Below, piece after piece: positions 37,435-45,160 of a DNA stretch of 64,000 nt; positions within the stretch are counted from its first letter, which is position 1; each line of letters opens with the position of its first letter. The DNA is from Prosapia bicincta (Eukaryota > Arthropoda > Insecta > Hemiptera > Cercopidae): NCBI GenBank assembly GCA_036971475.1, contig JBAIZL010000003.1:90118042-90182041 (forward strand). The letters run 5' to 3'. Below the pieces are notes generated by a model. The model saw only the letters and a list, made by a program, of their open reading frames with translations. It was not told where the DNA came from and made no database searches. Position numbers and translations under genes: made by a program.

Positions 37435-38859
37435 ATGTTCTTCAAGCTGATGTTACTGTTCGCCTTGTTGAGCTCCTGGCTCGCAACGTCGTCGTCGTCG
37501 TCGCCTTCCCCTATCACCGATACGACGGTATTTTGTGGATATACTGAAACTAACGGTAGTAGTAGTAGTATTGTTCAGGCTAAGACCAACCGTAAATGGG
37601 GTATCAACGGACTAACTTGGTATATGTATGGTAATAGAAAATATCTCAATATCGCTTCGCACGCTTTCAATCTCTGGAGTAGATATATCCCTTTGACTTT
37701 TACTCTCGACTCGACAAGGCCAAATATCGCTATACTATTTGGGGACGCTGAACATATAAAACTGTCGGAAGGAACAATGTGCGGTACTAGATTTGACGGT
37801 AGAGGAAGAGTCGTTGCCCACGCTTTTGCGCCTCATGTGCTTCAATCGCAAGTAGAGATACACTTCGATAACGAAGAAGAGTGGGACTTTACAATGTCTA
37901 CATCCGATAATGGCCATAACTCGTTTTACGCTGTTCTGGTCCACGAAATAGGGCACGCTCTAGGACTGTCTCATAATAAGAAACGAGATTCGATAATGTA
38001 TGCCTATACGACCAACCGAAATATATCCAGTATGTATTATTTAGACCTTTCTTCAGATGTAATTAATAATATTCAGTATCTATATGGTGCAAAACCAACC
38101 ACCACTACCCCCTCCACCACTACCACCACAAGCACTACTACCCCTACTACCATCAGCTCCACCGTTCGTTCTAGCCCTACGACGATCGAAACAGAAATAA
38201 ACACTATCGATTTATGTTCTGTCCGCGGCTTTGACGCCGTTTTAATAGCGATGAAACATATGTACTTGTTTCACGGACAGTATGTATGGATATTGAATTT
38301 GGATCCGAATAAGAGAGAAGTTGTTCCGAAACCCGAAATCATTTCGGAATGGTTAAACTATTTGCGACCTGGTTTTACTAACGTTACCGCCGTTTATCAA
38401 TCACCCAGCGGAGATGTGGTGCTCATTGCTCACGGATGGGTTTACGCTATAGAATATCCTAGTCTTTTGAAAAGATATATGTACACGCTGAAAGATTGGA
38501 TAGGACGACCGATGAAGACGGTTAACGCTATTTTCAACAGTCATCTGGGTAAAACAATTGTCCTCTACGACAACGCTTATGTGATGAGATATGATGAATG
38601 TAGGTACACCGGTTTATATCAAGGACCTATGACCGAAATCTACCACGGTTTACCAAACGATTTGCGTGGCGGTTTCAGATATATGGACGGAAATCTTTAT
38701 TTCTTCACCGCCGACAATCAGGTTTTTGTGTACAATGAATTCCTGGAAGCTGTGACGGCAGTTGAAAAGGATATTTTCGATGTTTTGAAAATACGATGCA
38801 TGAAGACGACTAGACTCCGAGAGTTATATGCAATCTTGAAAGACATATTTTATAAGTAG
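37435..38859 (+). CDS. secreted matrix metalloproteinase with hemopexin domain
   Basis: A 474-residue zinc protease of the matrixin family, predicted to leave the cell and cut extracellular matrix. Residues 1-22 form a signal peptide (MFFKLMLLFALLSSWLA). The catalytic domain follows directly and carries the zinc site HEIGHALGLSH (170-180) and the Met-turn region SIMYAY. A Thr/Ser/Pro-rich hinge lies at about 221-250. The C-terminal hemopexin-like region (about 259-460) is framed by cysteines in DLCSV and KIRC, as in cellular MMPs. The inhibitory prodomain with its cysteine switch (PRCGxPD) is not present, so the enzyme should be made active. A dispersal or basal-lamina-crossing role is inferred. 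CGAAAATAAATA sits about 40 bases upstream, as it does before the ATPase gene. Confidence 0.93.
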   Translation: MFFKLMLLFALLSSWLATSSSSSPSPITDTTVFCGYTETNGSSSSIVQAKTNRKWGINGLTWYMYGNRKYLNIASHAFNLWSRYIPLTFTLDSTRPNIAILFGDAEHIKLSEGTMCGTRFDGRGRVVAHAFAPHVLQSQVEIHFDNEEEWDFTMSTSDNGHNSFYAVLVHEIGHALGLSHNKKRDSIMYAYTTNRNISSMYYLDLSSDVINNIQYLYGAKPTTTTPSTTTTTSTTTPTTISSTVRSSPTTIETEINTIDLCSVRGFDAVLIAMKHMYLFHGQYVWILNLDPNKREVVPKPEIISEWLNYLRPGFTNVTAVYQSPSGDVVLIAHGWVYAIEYPSLLKRYMYTLKDWIGRPMKTVNAIFNSHLGKTIVLYDNAYVMRYDECRYTGLYQGPMTEIYHGLPNDLRGGFRYMDGNLYFFTADNQVFVYNEFLEAVTAVEKDIFDVLKIRCMKTTRLRELYAILKDIFYK

Positions 38860-38892
38860 GCGTAACAGTGACTGTTATGAATCATTAATAAA

Positions 38893-39441
38893 ATGGGTGT
38901 CAAACGGAAAACAGCTGTTAGTCGTAAACGCGGTGTCGTAAAGACAGGACGTGGACTAGTGTCTGGTGTTTTGAATAAGGCCATCGATTTACTTCCAGTC
39001 GAGTTACACTTACCTTCGTACAATTATTGTGGACCGGGAACAAAATTGAAGACACGGTTGGCACGCGGTGATAAAGGTATAAATCCGTTGGACGAAGCCT
39101 GTAAACAACACGATATCTCATACAGCAACTACAGTGATTCAGATAGAAGACGCGTAGCCGACGAAATCTTAGCGGGAAAAGCTTGGAGCAGAGTCAAAGC
39201 GGGTGACGCATCGCTCGGTGAACGTGCCGCTGCTTTGGCCGTAACGGCAGCGATGAAAGCTAAGACAGCATTTGGCGGCGGTAAAAGACGTCGTCGTCGT
39301 CGTCGTCAGCCTACCGTTCAACACCTGTTGAAACGTCTGCAAGGCAAAGGGCTTTACTTGAAACCGTACAAGAAACAAGGTAGCGGGAAGAAGAAGAAAA
39401 GATGTACGAAAAAAAACGTCGTTAGATTGTATACCCATTAG
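38893..39441 (+). CDS. phospholipase A2 domain with basic core-like tail
   Basis: The 182-residue protein joins a parvovirus-type PLA2 to a DNA-binding-like tail. The calcium loop YCGPGT is at residues 45-50 and the catalytic HD pair at 73-74 within CKQHDISYS. The N-terminal 20 residues are basic (VKRKTAVSRKRG). The C-terminal third has KRRRRRRRQ and two more lysine clusters, as in virion core proteins. In parvoviruses this PLA2 acts on endosomal membranes during entry; the same use here is inference. It lies directly before the protease, whose adenovirus relatives mature core proteins. Complete frame, short intergenic lead of 33 bases. Confidence 0.9.
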   Translation: MGVKRKTAVSRKRGVVKTGRGLVSGVLNKAIDLLPVELHLPSYNYCGPGTKLKTRLARGDKGINPLDEACKQHDISYSNYSDSDRRRVADEILAGKAWSRVKAGDASLGERAAALAVTAAMKAKTAFGGGKRRRRRRRQPTVQHLLKRLQGKGLYLKPYKKQGSGKKKKRCTKKNVVRLYTH

Positions 39442-39445
39442 ACCG

Positions 39446-39781
39446 TTGACTAATATAGAACTGGAAAGATACGCTTTAGCATTGGGAGTACCGTGGTTCA
39501 GAGGTGTATACATGAGAGATACATTACCTGCACGACCTTTAAGAAACGAATCGGCTATCGTGAATTTGGATAGTATAACCGGCTCCGGCACCCATTGGGT
39601 ATGTTACAAAAAGAGAGGAAACTCTATAGAGTACTATGATAGTTTCGGGAATCTGCGACCGCCAATTGAGCTAAGTAGTTATTTTGGCGAAAACGCTAAC
39701 GTACACTATAACTACAAGAGACATCAAAAAGACAACTCAGTCGTTTGCGGTCATTTGTGTCTAAAGTTTCTAACGTCATGA
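39446..39781 (+). CDS. adenain-like cysteine protease, no ATG at its start
   Basis: An adenovirus-protease-fold enzyme that would mature capsid and core proteins. Visible catalytic residues, counted from codon 39,446: H50 in GTHWVCY, D65 in YYDSFG and C101 in VVCGHLCL. The N-terminal LERYALALGVPWFRGVY block matches the usual family beginning, so the domain looks complete although short (111 residues against about 200 for adenovirus adenain). The frame has no ATG before this block; the first plausible codon is the TTG at 39,446, five bases after the PLA2 stop. Non-AUG or reinitiated translation, splicing, or a sequence error upstream are the options. Its TGA overlaps the next ATG (ATGA). Confidence 0.88.
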   Translation: MTNIELERYALALGVPWFRGVYMRDTLPARPLRNESAIVNLDSITGSGTHWVCYKKRGNSIEYYDSFGNLRPPIELSSYFGENANVHYNYKRHQKDNSVVCGHLCLKFLTS

Positions 39782-40478
39782 GCATAGTTCTATCAGATCA
39801 CACTGCTGTTTTGTCTTGTGACTTTTTCCCACCAATTGATGTATCAAAAGGCGAGTGGGAAATAGCTTTCATCGATCTGGCAACATACAACTCGATACCA
39901 AATATCGTTGAGGATGTAAACAATCTTTTTCATTACGGCGATGATAAAAACGTTCACACGATTTCATTACCGACCGGATCGTACGAAATATCCGATATTG
40001 AGAGGTACATTAAAACGAAACTAGTTCCCGATACTGTTTTAGTATTGACACCGAATAATAACACACTCAAAGTGGAAATAAAATGTTCGCACGCAATCTT
40101 TTTCGACAAGGCCATGTCTATAGGCCAGCTGAAGGGGTTCAGTAAGAAGAAATTAGAGGCAAATCATAAACACTCTTCTGACCGGCCTGTAGATATCATC
40201 AGGGTTAACGTGATACGCGTGGATTGCAATATAGTCGCAGGATCGTTTCAAAACGGCATGAATGCCATACCTTGCACGAATTTTATCCGCAGGTACCGCC
40301 CGGTTATAAAATTGTAGAAGTCCCTCAGAGCGTAATATATTTACCTGTCAACGTAAGCGTCATTCATAATATCACTGTAAGTCTACGAGATCAGAACGGT
40401 GATATAATAGATTTCCGTGGAGAAAACATTTCCGTACGATTACATTTACGTAGACGTCGAGATGGGCCTAATATTTAA
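39778..40478 (+). CDS. penton-like minor capsid protein, frameshifted
   Basis: Expected to form the capsid vertices. The first frame (39,778-40,317) has LSCDFFPPIDVSKGEWEIAF, LATYNSIPNI and LPTGSYEISDIERYI, blocks typical of Polinton penton proteins with a single jelly roll. The rest of the family pattern, PPGYKIVEVPQSVIYLP and later FRGENISVRLHL, is in another frame (to 40,478). The switch falls between about 40,255 and 40,285. The lesion is a single-frame change with no clear missing segment, so it is either a recent mutation or an assembly error. The ATG overlaps the protease stop by ATGA and the end overlaps the following small gene. Confidence 0.85.
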
Positions 40479-40608
40479 CGAGCGCTTCTATAAGAAGGGC
40501 GGCAGTTTACGTCCGACGACGGCACAGTTAACACTGCGAAACGTTAGGTTCCTCAGATCTTTGGGTTTTAAAGTGAACAATGGAAAACCTTTTGGCAATC
40601 GACTCTAG
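40462..40608 (+). CDS. small basic protein between penton and major capsid genes
   Basis: A 48-codon frame from the ATG at 40,462 (63 codons if read from an upstream ATG at 40,417). It is rich in Arg and Lys and ends in LRNVRFLRSLGFKV. It overlaps the penton end by 17 bases and the capsid start by 29 bases. Compact overlap on both sides and clean spacing suggest it is real. Short frames with an L.SLGFK-type end occur in this position in related elements as I recall, but function is unknown. It could be a cement or core peptide. Confidence 0.55.
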   Translation: MGLIFNERFYKKGGSLRPTTAQLTLRNVRFLRSLGFKVNNGKPFGNRL

Positions 40609-41773
40609 CGCCGAGTACGACAACACCCTCAACGGGCTGGAGTACCATACTCATCGACCGTACTCCTCCGCTACGTTTGGTAATAACGATGAAATTCGTA
40701 TTCCCATTCATCAACAAGATGTCATTACGATACCTTTTCAGAGCACGCTGCATATAAAAGGTACGTTGACTGCGACAAAAGACGGAGGAGCGGCCGCTGA
40801 CGTGTCTTTGATAAATAATGCTATAGCTTTTCTTTTCGACGATATCAGATACGAAATCGGAGGCAACGAAATAGACAGGACCAGGAATGTCGGTATAACG
40901 ACCACCATTAAGAACTTGCTTTCGTTGCGCGAACACGAGAAAAATAAACTCGGAAATTGCGGTTGGCTAGGAGTGGGTAAAACAAATAACGATTGTAAAG
41001 AGTTCAACATAGTTATACCGTTGCGTATGTTGATGGGATTTTTCGAGGATTACAATAGAATTGTAGTCAACGTGAAACAGGAGCTTGTCCTTTTGCGTTC
41101 ATCTTCAAATTTAAACGCAATAGTTAGCACGGATGCGACAAATATTGATCTGAAAATAAATACTATCTATTGGCGAGTTCCGCACGTCTCCGTAGCCGAT
41201 CCGATAAAATTGAAACTTTTGAAAATGATTGAACGCGATGTCACCGTTCACGTACCACACCGGAAATGGGAACTAATAGAATATCCCGGTTTACCGGCCA
41301 CGAAACAACTCTCTTGGACCGTAAAGACATCTTCGCAACTGGAAAAACCTCGTTACGTAATTTTCGCGTTGCAAATCGATCGCAAAAACAAGATTAAAGC
41401 AAATGCTTCAGAGTTTGATAGCTGCAAGGTAACGGATGTAAAATTGTATCTCAACTCTCAGTACTTTCCCTACGATAATATTCTCGGCGACACCGCCATT
41501 TTGTATGACATGTACGTTAGATTTCAGCAGTCCTATTATTCACGCGAACCATCACCATGTCTAGACTTGTCAACCTTTAAGCAAAAAGCACCGATTTTTG
41601 TAATCGATTGTTCGAAACAAAACGATACGATAAAATCAGGGCCTGTAGATGTGAGACTTGAAATCGAGGCGTCTGAAAATATTCCGCCTAATACTTCCGG
41701 TTACTGCTTGATTATTCACGATTCGCATATTGTCTATAACCTGCTAACAGGTGTTGTTAAAAAGATTACGTAA
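40580..41773 (+). CDS. double-jelly-roll major capsid protein
   Basis: The 397-residue protein matches the Polinton/adintovirus major capsid. Recognisable blocks: FLFDDIRYEIGGNEIDRTRN and VGITTTIKNLLS in the first barrel, then PRYVIFALQ, VKLYLNSQYFPYDN, PIFVIDCSKQNDTIKSGPVD and YCLIIHDSHIVYN in the second. Trimers of this fold build icosahedral capsids. The frame is complete and near the usual family length. Its presence beside penton, protease and ATPase genes indicates the element could form, or descends from one that formed, particles. The start ATG lies within the end of the small basic gene. Confidence 0.95.
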   Translation: MENLLAIDSSAEYDNTLNGLEYHTHRPYSSATFGNNDEIRIPIHQQDVITIPFQSTLHIKGTLTATKDGGAAADVSLINNAIAFLFDDIRYEIGGNEIDRTRNVGITTTIKNLLSLREHEKNKLGNCGWLGVGKTNNDCKEFNIVIPLRMLMGFFEDYNRIVVNVKQELVLLRSSSNLNAIVSTDATNIDLKINTIYWRVPHVSVADPIKLKLLKMIERDVTVHVPHRKWELIEYPGLPATKQLSWTVKTSSQLEKPRYVIFALQIDRKNKIKANASEFDSCKVTDVKLYLNSQYFPYDNILGDTAILYDMYVRFQQSYYSREPSPCLDLSTFKQKAPIFVIDCSKQNDTIKSGPVDVRLEIEASENIPPNTSGYCLIIHDSHIVYNLLTGVVKKIT

Positions 41774-41834
41774 TCTGTGACCACACCCTGTGATATATTA
41801 CCCTATTTGTTCGCATTTAGTCTCAGTTGTCGTC

Positions 41835-42354
41835 ATGGACGCGATGGATGTAGACCGTACCGCTCGTCCGTTGGGCATATTTCTAAAGTCTGTGTATTTT
41901 CTGAATGACCAGTGTACGAAGTTTGTCGCGACCGGGCTTTTTCAGCACACCGTCTACGAACTAGGCGTCCTTATACAGGCTGGTAGAAAATTTGTTTTTT
42001 TCACGTACAACGACTTTAATGATTTCAAGACACGACTACCGCTGCTTGAAGGAGAACAAGTTTACACTAACTAACGGCGATATCACAATAAAGACTGTCT
42101 TCGGTAAACGTTATATCGCATTGTTTGACGGAAAACACAGGGTCACCTTGGGCCTACCAGAATGGAATTTATTAATGGATACCATACCGCTCGTAAACCG
42201 GCGCATCAGCGAAATGATTTATAATGAACCACAACTAGGGTCTTACATCATTGAGTGTCTAGCCACGGACGAGATCGAGTCCAGTACTCTCCCCGAGGCA
42301 GACAAGTTGTACGAGGAAGTTGTTTTGTACAAGAAGCATGCAAGCAGTGGTTGA
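41835..42354 (+). CDS. small Polinton protein of unknown function, frameshifted
   Basis: One frame from the ATG at 41,835 runs to 42,074 with KSVYFLNDQCTKFV and FVFFTYNDFNDFK. The second, open across 41,992-42,354, continues with FTLTNGDITIKTVFGKRY and LGLPEWNLLMDTIPLVNR. The two overlap and read naturally as one protein of about 170 residues whose frame changes near 42,050. No catalytic motif is seen. Related small proteins sit beside capsid genes in insect Polintons to my recollection. A beta-rich nucleic-acid-binding fold is possible but unproven. There is no homopolymer at the break. Confidence 0.65.
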
Positions 42355-42564
42355 GTTTCATGCCTAATAATATATATACGTTACTTTCTACGATTTATAT
42401 ATTTCTTGCTAGGTACACGTTCGTATGTTACTTCATACCATAGCGGCTCTTTAAATTACTTCATATCTTACGAATTTATTTAGTATTAATTTTTTATTAA
42501 TATTAATTTTTGTGTAAACTTTTGTTGGCAGACAAACATGCAAGCAGTAGTGGAGTTTCATGCC
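42337..42564 (+). repeat. 28-base direct repeat containing the next gene's start
   Basis: CATGCAAGCAGT(-)GG TTGAGTTTCATGCC-type sequence at 42,337-42,364 recurs at 42,537-42,564, where it is the beginning of the following gene. The first copy overlaps the last codons of the upstream gene. It differs by small changes and its frame is closed quickly. Between the copies lies AT-rich DNA without coding content. Confidence 0.85.
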
Positions 42565-42996
42565 TTCGTCGACAACGATGGCAAATACGTTGTGAAGGAA
42601 CTGGCTGTGGTGTCCGAACACTATCAAAGTGTTACCATTTTCAAACCGCCTTACAAATTTCATAATTTAAATGATTCGTCACAAAAATCTGCTAGATGGT
42701 TACAGGCAAAATATCATCGTATCAGCTGGTACGAAGGTAGTATATCTTTTGATGAACAACTATTGCGAATCATGCTAACACCGTTTTCCACCATTTTCAC
42801 AAAAGGTTTGGAAAAGGCTCAATATTTGCGGCAGTTCCATCCACATGTGATGGAATTGCCTGAGAAATACTCGTCTAGCAACAACAACAACAGCCCTATT
42901 TACTTCAAATGCATACTACCGCAACACAACACTTATGCAGACTGTAAATGTGCACTACGCAGTGCAAGATATTATTATGATTTGCTTATCGCTTAG
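42538..42996 (+). CDS. conserved-looking protein of unknown function
   Basis: A 152-residue protein starting at the second copy of the 28-base repeat. It has FKPPYKFHNLN, YHRISWYEGSISFDE, IFTKGLEKAQYL, and a late Cys/His set (CILPQHNTYADCKCALRSARYYYDLL). This pattern resembles small proteins found near insect transposable elements in which a basic KG.EK block and a terminal C..H...CAL.....L block are conserved. An RNase H-like or exonuclease-like fold has crossed my mind but no acidic triad is clear. The frame is intact. The AT-rich leader of about 180 bases probably holds its promoter. Confidence 0.6.
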   Translation: MQAVVEFHAFVDNDGKYVVKELAVVSEHYQSVTIFKPPYKFHNLNDSSQKSARWLQAKYHRISWYEGSISFDEQLLRIMLTPFSTIFTKGLEKAQYLRQFHPHVMELPEKYSSSNNNNSPIYFKCILPQHNTYADCKCALRSARYYYDLLIA

Positions 42997-43233
42997 AGTT
43001 TAAAACCGGCTGTTTGCATTGGGAACTGCATTTTGTCATGGAGTGGCAGTTACAGGAAATGGCGGTGGTTGGAGCCATTTTCATTCGGGTAATCGACCTT
43101 GAATGTCGGGGTTAACACCCTACTTGAAAGTCGATTGCCCGTAGGGACTGCATTTTGTGGTAGTCACTGGTAAATAGCGTCGGCTATTTCCAAACTTGTA
43201 ATGTGGGCATAATGATGACGGTTTCAACCCCGT
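42997..43233 (+). promoter_or_regulatory. intergenic region with repeated upstream elements
   Basis: GGGA(A)CTGCATTTTGT occurs at about 43,021-43,036 and 43,144-43,158, each followed by TGG and an AGT(T/C)AC-like word. TCGA(C/T)T-containing words recur between them. No TATA box is clear. It precedes the IAP gene and likely drives it. Confidence 0.45.
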
Positions 43234-43857
43234 ATGAGACACAGAGAACAAGTGTATAAGAATACAAGACATTTAAGATTTTCAGTCATTCCACAGACAG
43301 ACATGGTTTGGCCCGATTCTCTTACAATTGAGAACCCAGTTCATCGACGTTATTCACTTGCGAACAGCAGATTATCCTCTTTTCGTAATTGGAAGGGTGT
43401 GGAAAGCGAAACATTGAATCCATATACTCTAAGCTTGACCGGTTTTTTCTACACCGGAGAAGATGACCATACTGTATGTTTTAGTTGTGGGGGAGGTCTC
43501 AAAGGTTGGGAACCTACAGATGACCCGTTTGTTGAACACGTTGAATGGTTTCATGAATGTAAATTAGCATGGATTGTAAAATTTAAAGTAGAAGAAATGA
43601 ATATCGATATTAGAACTGTTTTTGATGACGATGATGATGATGACGATGATGATGACGACGACGACGACGACGGTGATCTAGTGCAACGTAATGAGGATGA
43701 TCGTTTGAAATGTAAGATTTGTTGTGCAGAAGAATTGCAAGTTGCAAGTCTACCATGTGGACATGTGTTTGCCTGTCAATTGTGCTCGCTTAGCCTTGAA
43801 GTATGTAGCGTGTGCAGAACGCCAACATCCGCCACTATACGTGTTTATCTTTCATAG
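43234..43857 (+). CDS. iap: inhibitor of apoptosis protein, one BIR plus C-terminal RING
   Basis: IAPs block caspases and ubiquitinate partners, delaying death of infected cells. The BIR zinc site is exact: C-x2-C-x16-H-x6-C in CFSCGGGLKGWE...HVEWFHEC, preceded by SRLSSFRNW. The C-terminal RING reads CKICCAEELQ, PCGHVFACQLC and CSVCRTP. Between them is an unbroken run of 16 aspartates encoded by mixed GAC/GAT codons. One BIR is fewer than the two or more of most cellular IAPs. The frame is open from 43,234 (207 residues); an ATG at 43,303 sits closer to the BIR and is an alternative start. The gene is intronless, unlike its neighbours on either end of the element. Whether it is functional is inferred from intact zinc ligands. 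Confidence 0.93.
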   Translation: MRHREQVYKNTRHLRFSVIPQTDMVWPDSLTIENPVHRRYSLANSRLSSFRNWKGVESETLNPYTLSLTGFFYTGEDDHTVCFSCGGGLKGWEPTDDPFVEHVEWFHECKLAWIVKFKVEEMNIDIRTVFDDDDDDDDDDDDDDDDGDLVQRNEDDRLKCKICCAEELQVASLPCGHVFACQLCSLSLEVCSVCRTPTSATIRVYLS

Positions 43858-44087
43858 GCTTGTGAACTGGTAAACCTTGAGAACCGGACGTTGCGGTCGT
43901 GGAGCCAGTGAGAGTTGTTGAACTCGGTAGAAGGCGTGGGAAGCTGAACCAGTAGACCTTGACAACCGGATACCAACTGTGAGAACTTGATACCCCTACC
44001 AAACGTTGGGGAGAAGAGTATATATCAACAACACACTAGTAGATCTCTCACAGTAGCTTCAGAGGATACCTGACACAGTTGCTTGAG
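43858..44087 (+). promoter_or_regulatory. promoter of the proline-rich gene
   Basis: GTGAACTGGTAAACCTTGAG followed by AACCGGA (about 43,862-43,890) recurs as CTGAACCAGTAGACCTTGAC with AACCGGA (about 43,947-43,975). TATATATC near 44,017-44,024 is the likely TATA box, with an initiator-like TCACAGTA about 28 bases downstream and the start ATG at 44,088. Confidence 0.6.
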
Positions 44088-45160
44088 ATGGTGCCTGGAT
44101 TCAACCTCACTCGTTATACCGACGACATGCTGAGGGAGCTGATCAGGTCTATATTGCCGGGCTTGGCTGATGACTTATTTAGGTAAGTGACAACGAATAT
44201 TTATTTAAAAATACTTTATATATGTGTGTTTAATTTTGAATAACCTTCATTTCATATTGCTTTTTACAAATTTCACAAATAATTATACTGTCGTGTTTTA
44301 TTAACTTTAAGCGAGCTCAAACAGTTGGATATATAATGTGCTAAACATATATCGATTTTTAATAAAATAGTATAAGGTAGCTGTTCTTTTTCAGCATTTC
44401 ATTTTACACTAGATTTTGTTTTGTATTACCTATTTTGGACATATATTTTCATAAACATTGTATTTATTCATTAAATTGACTTAATTTTTAAAATTATACT
44501 GTGAATTAGTCTTTCAGATTTTATAGTATTCCGTGTTTTCATATTACTAAATTGTGTTGTCGGTATTTCAGTCAGATGCTGAGACTGAGATCAGAGGCTA
44601 CGGCGGCGGGGTACCCGTTGGTGACACTAAATATTTCGTCGGGAGTATCCTATCTCCCATGCACAAACGACGGTCGAATTATAATCAGCCAGTCATGGGA
44701 TAGATATCTGAGGACGTCCCGCCCGTACGACGGCCAGCAACCACCACCAGCGCATACCTGGACATCGACATCTCTGCCTTCAGCATCCCAACCACCAGCA
44801 TCCAAGCCACCGTCCACCGCAGCGCCAAATGAGGTGGCACCACCATCAACATCTCTGCCTTCAGCGTCCCAACCACCAGCATCCAAGCCACCGTTCACCG
44901 CAGCGCCAGATGAGGTGACACCACCATCAACATCTCTGCCTCCCCAACCACCAGCATCCAAGCCACCACCGTCCACCGCAGATGAGGAGATTGCTCAGAG
45001 CCTGGATATTGTGGACTATATTATATCCGACATACGGAGACAAATGACGTCTGAGATACCTCCTGAGCCGCTGCCAGTCACGCTCGAGGATCTGGACGGA
45101 ATTGACGTCACAACTTTATTGTCAACTACTGACGAAGAAATGCGGAGTCTAGAGGAATAA
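44088..45160 (+). CDS. spliced proline-rich protein with acidic C-terminus
   Basis: Two exons, 44,088-44,182 and 44,572-45,160, joined by a 389-base intron with AG|GTAAGTGA donor and ATTTCAG acceptor; the frame is open across the join (227 codons). The N-terminal part is helical (YTDDMLRELIRSILPGLADD). The centre has about three copies of a 25-residue Pro/Ser/Ala unit (SLPSASQPPASKPP) with matching near-identical DNA repeats. The C-terminus is acidic (DLDGIDVTTLL, DEEMRSLEE), which resembles a transcriptional activation region. I recognise no family. A regulatory protein made early is plausible given its own TATA promoter and splicing, but that is inference. Confidence 0.75.
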
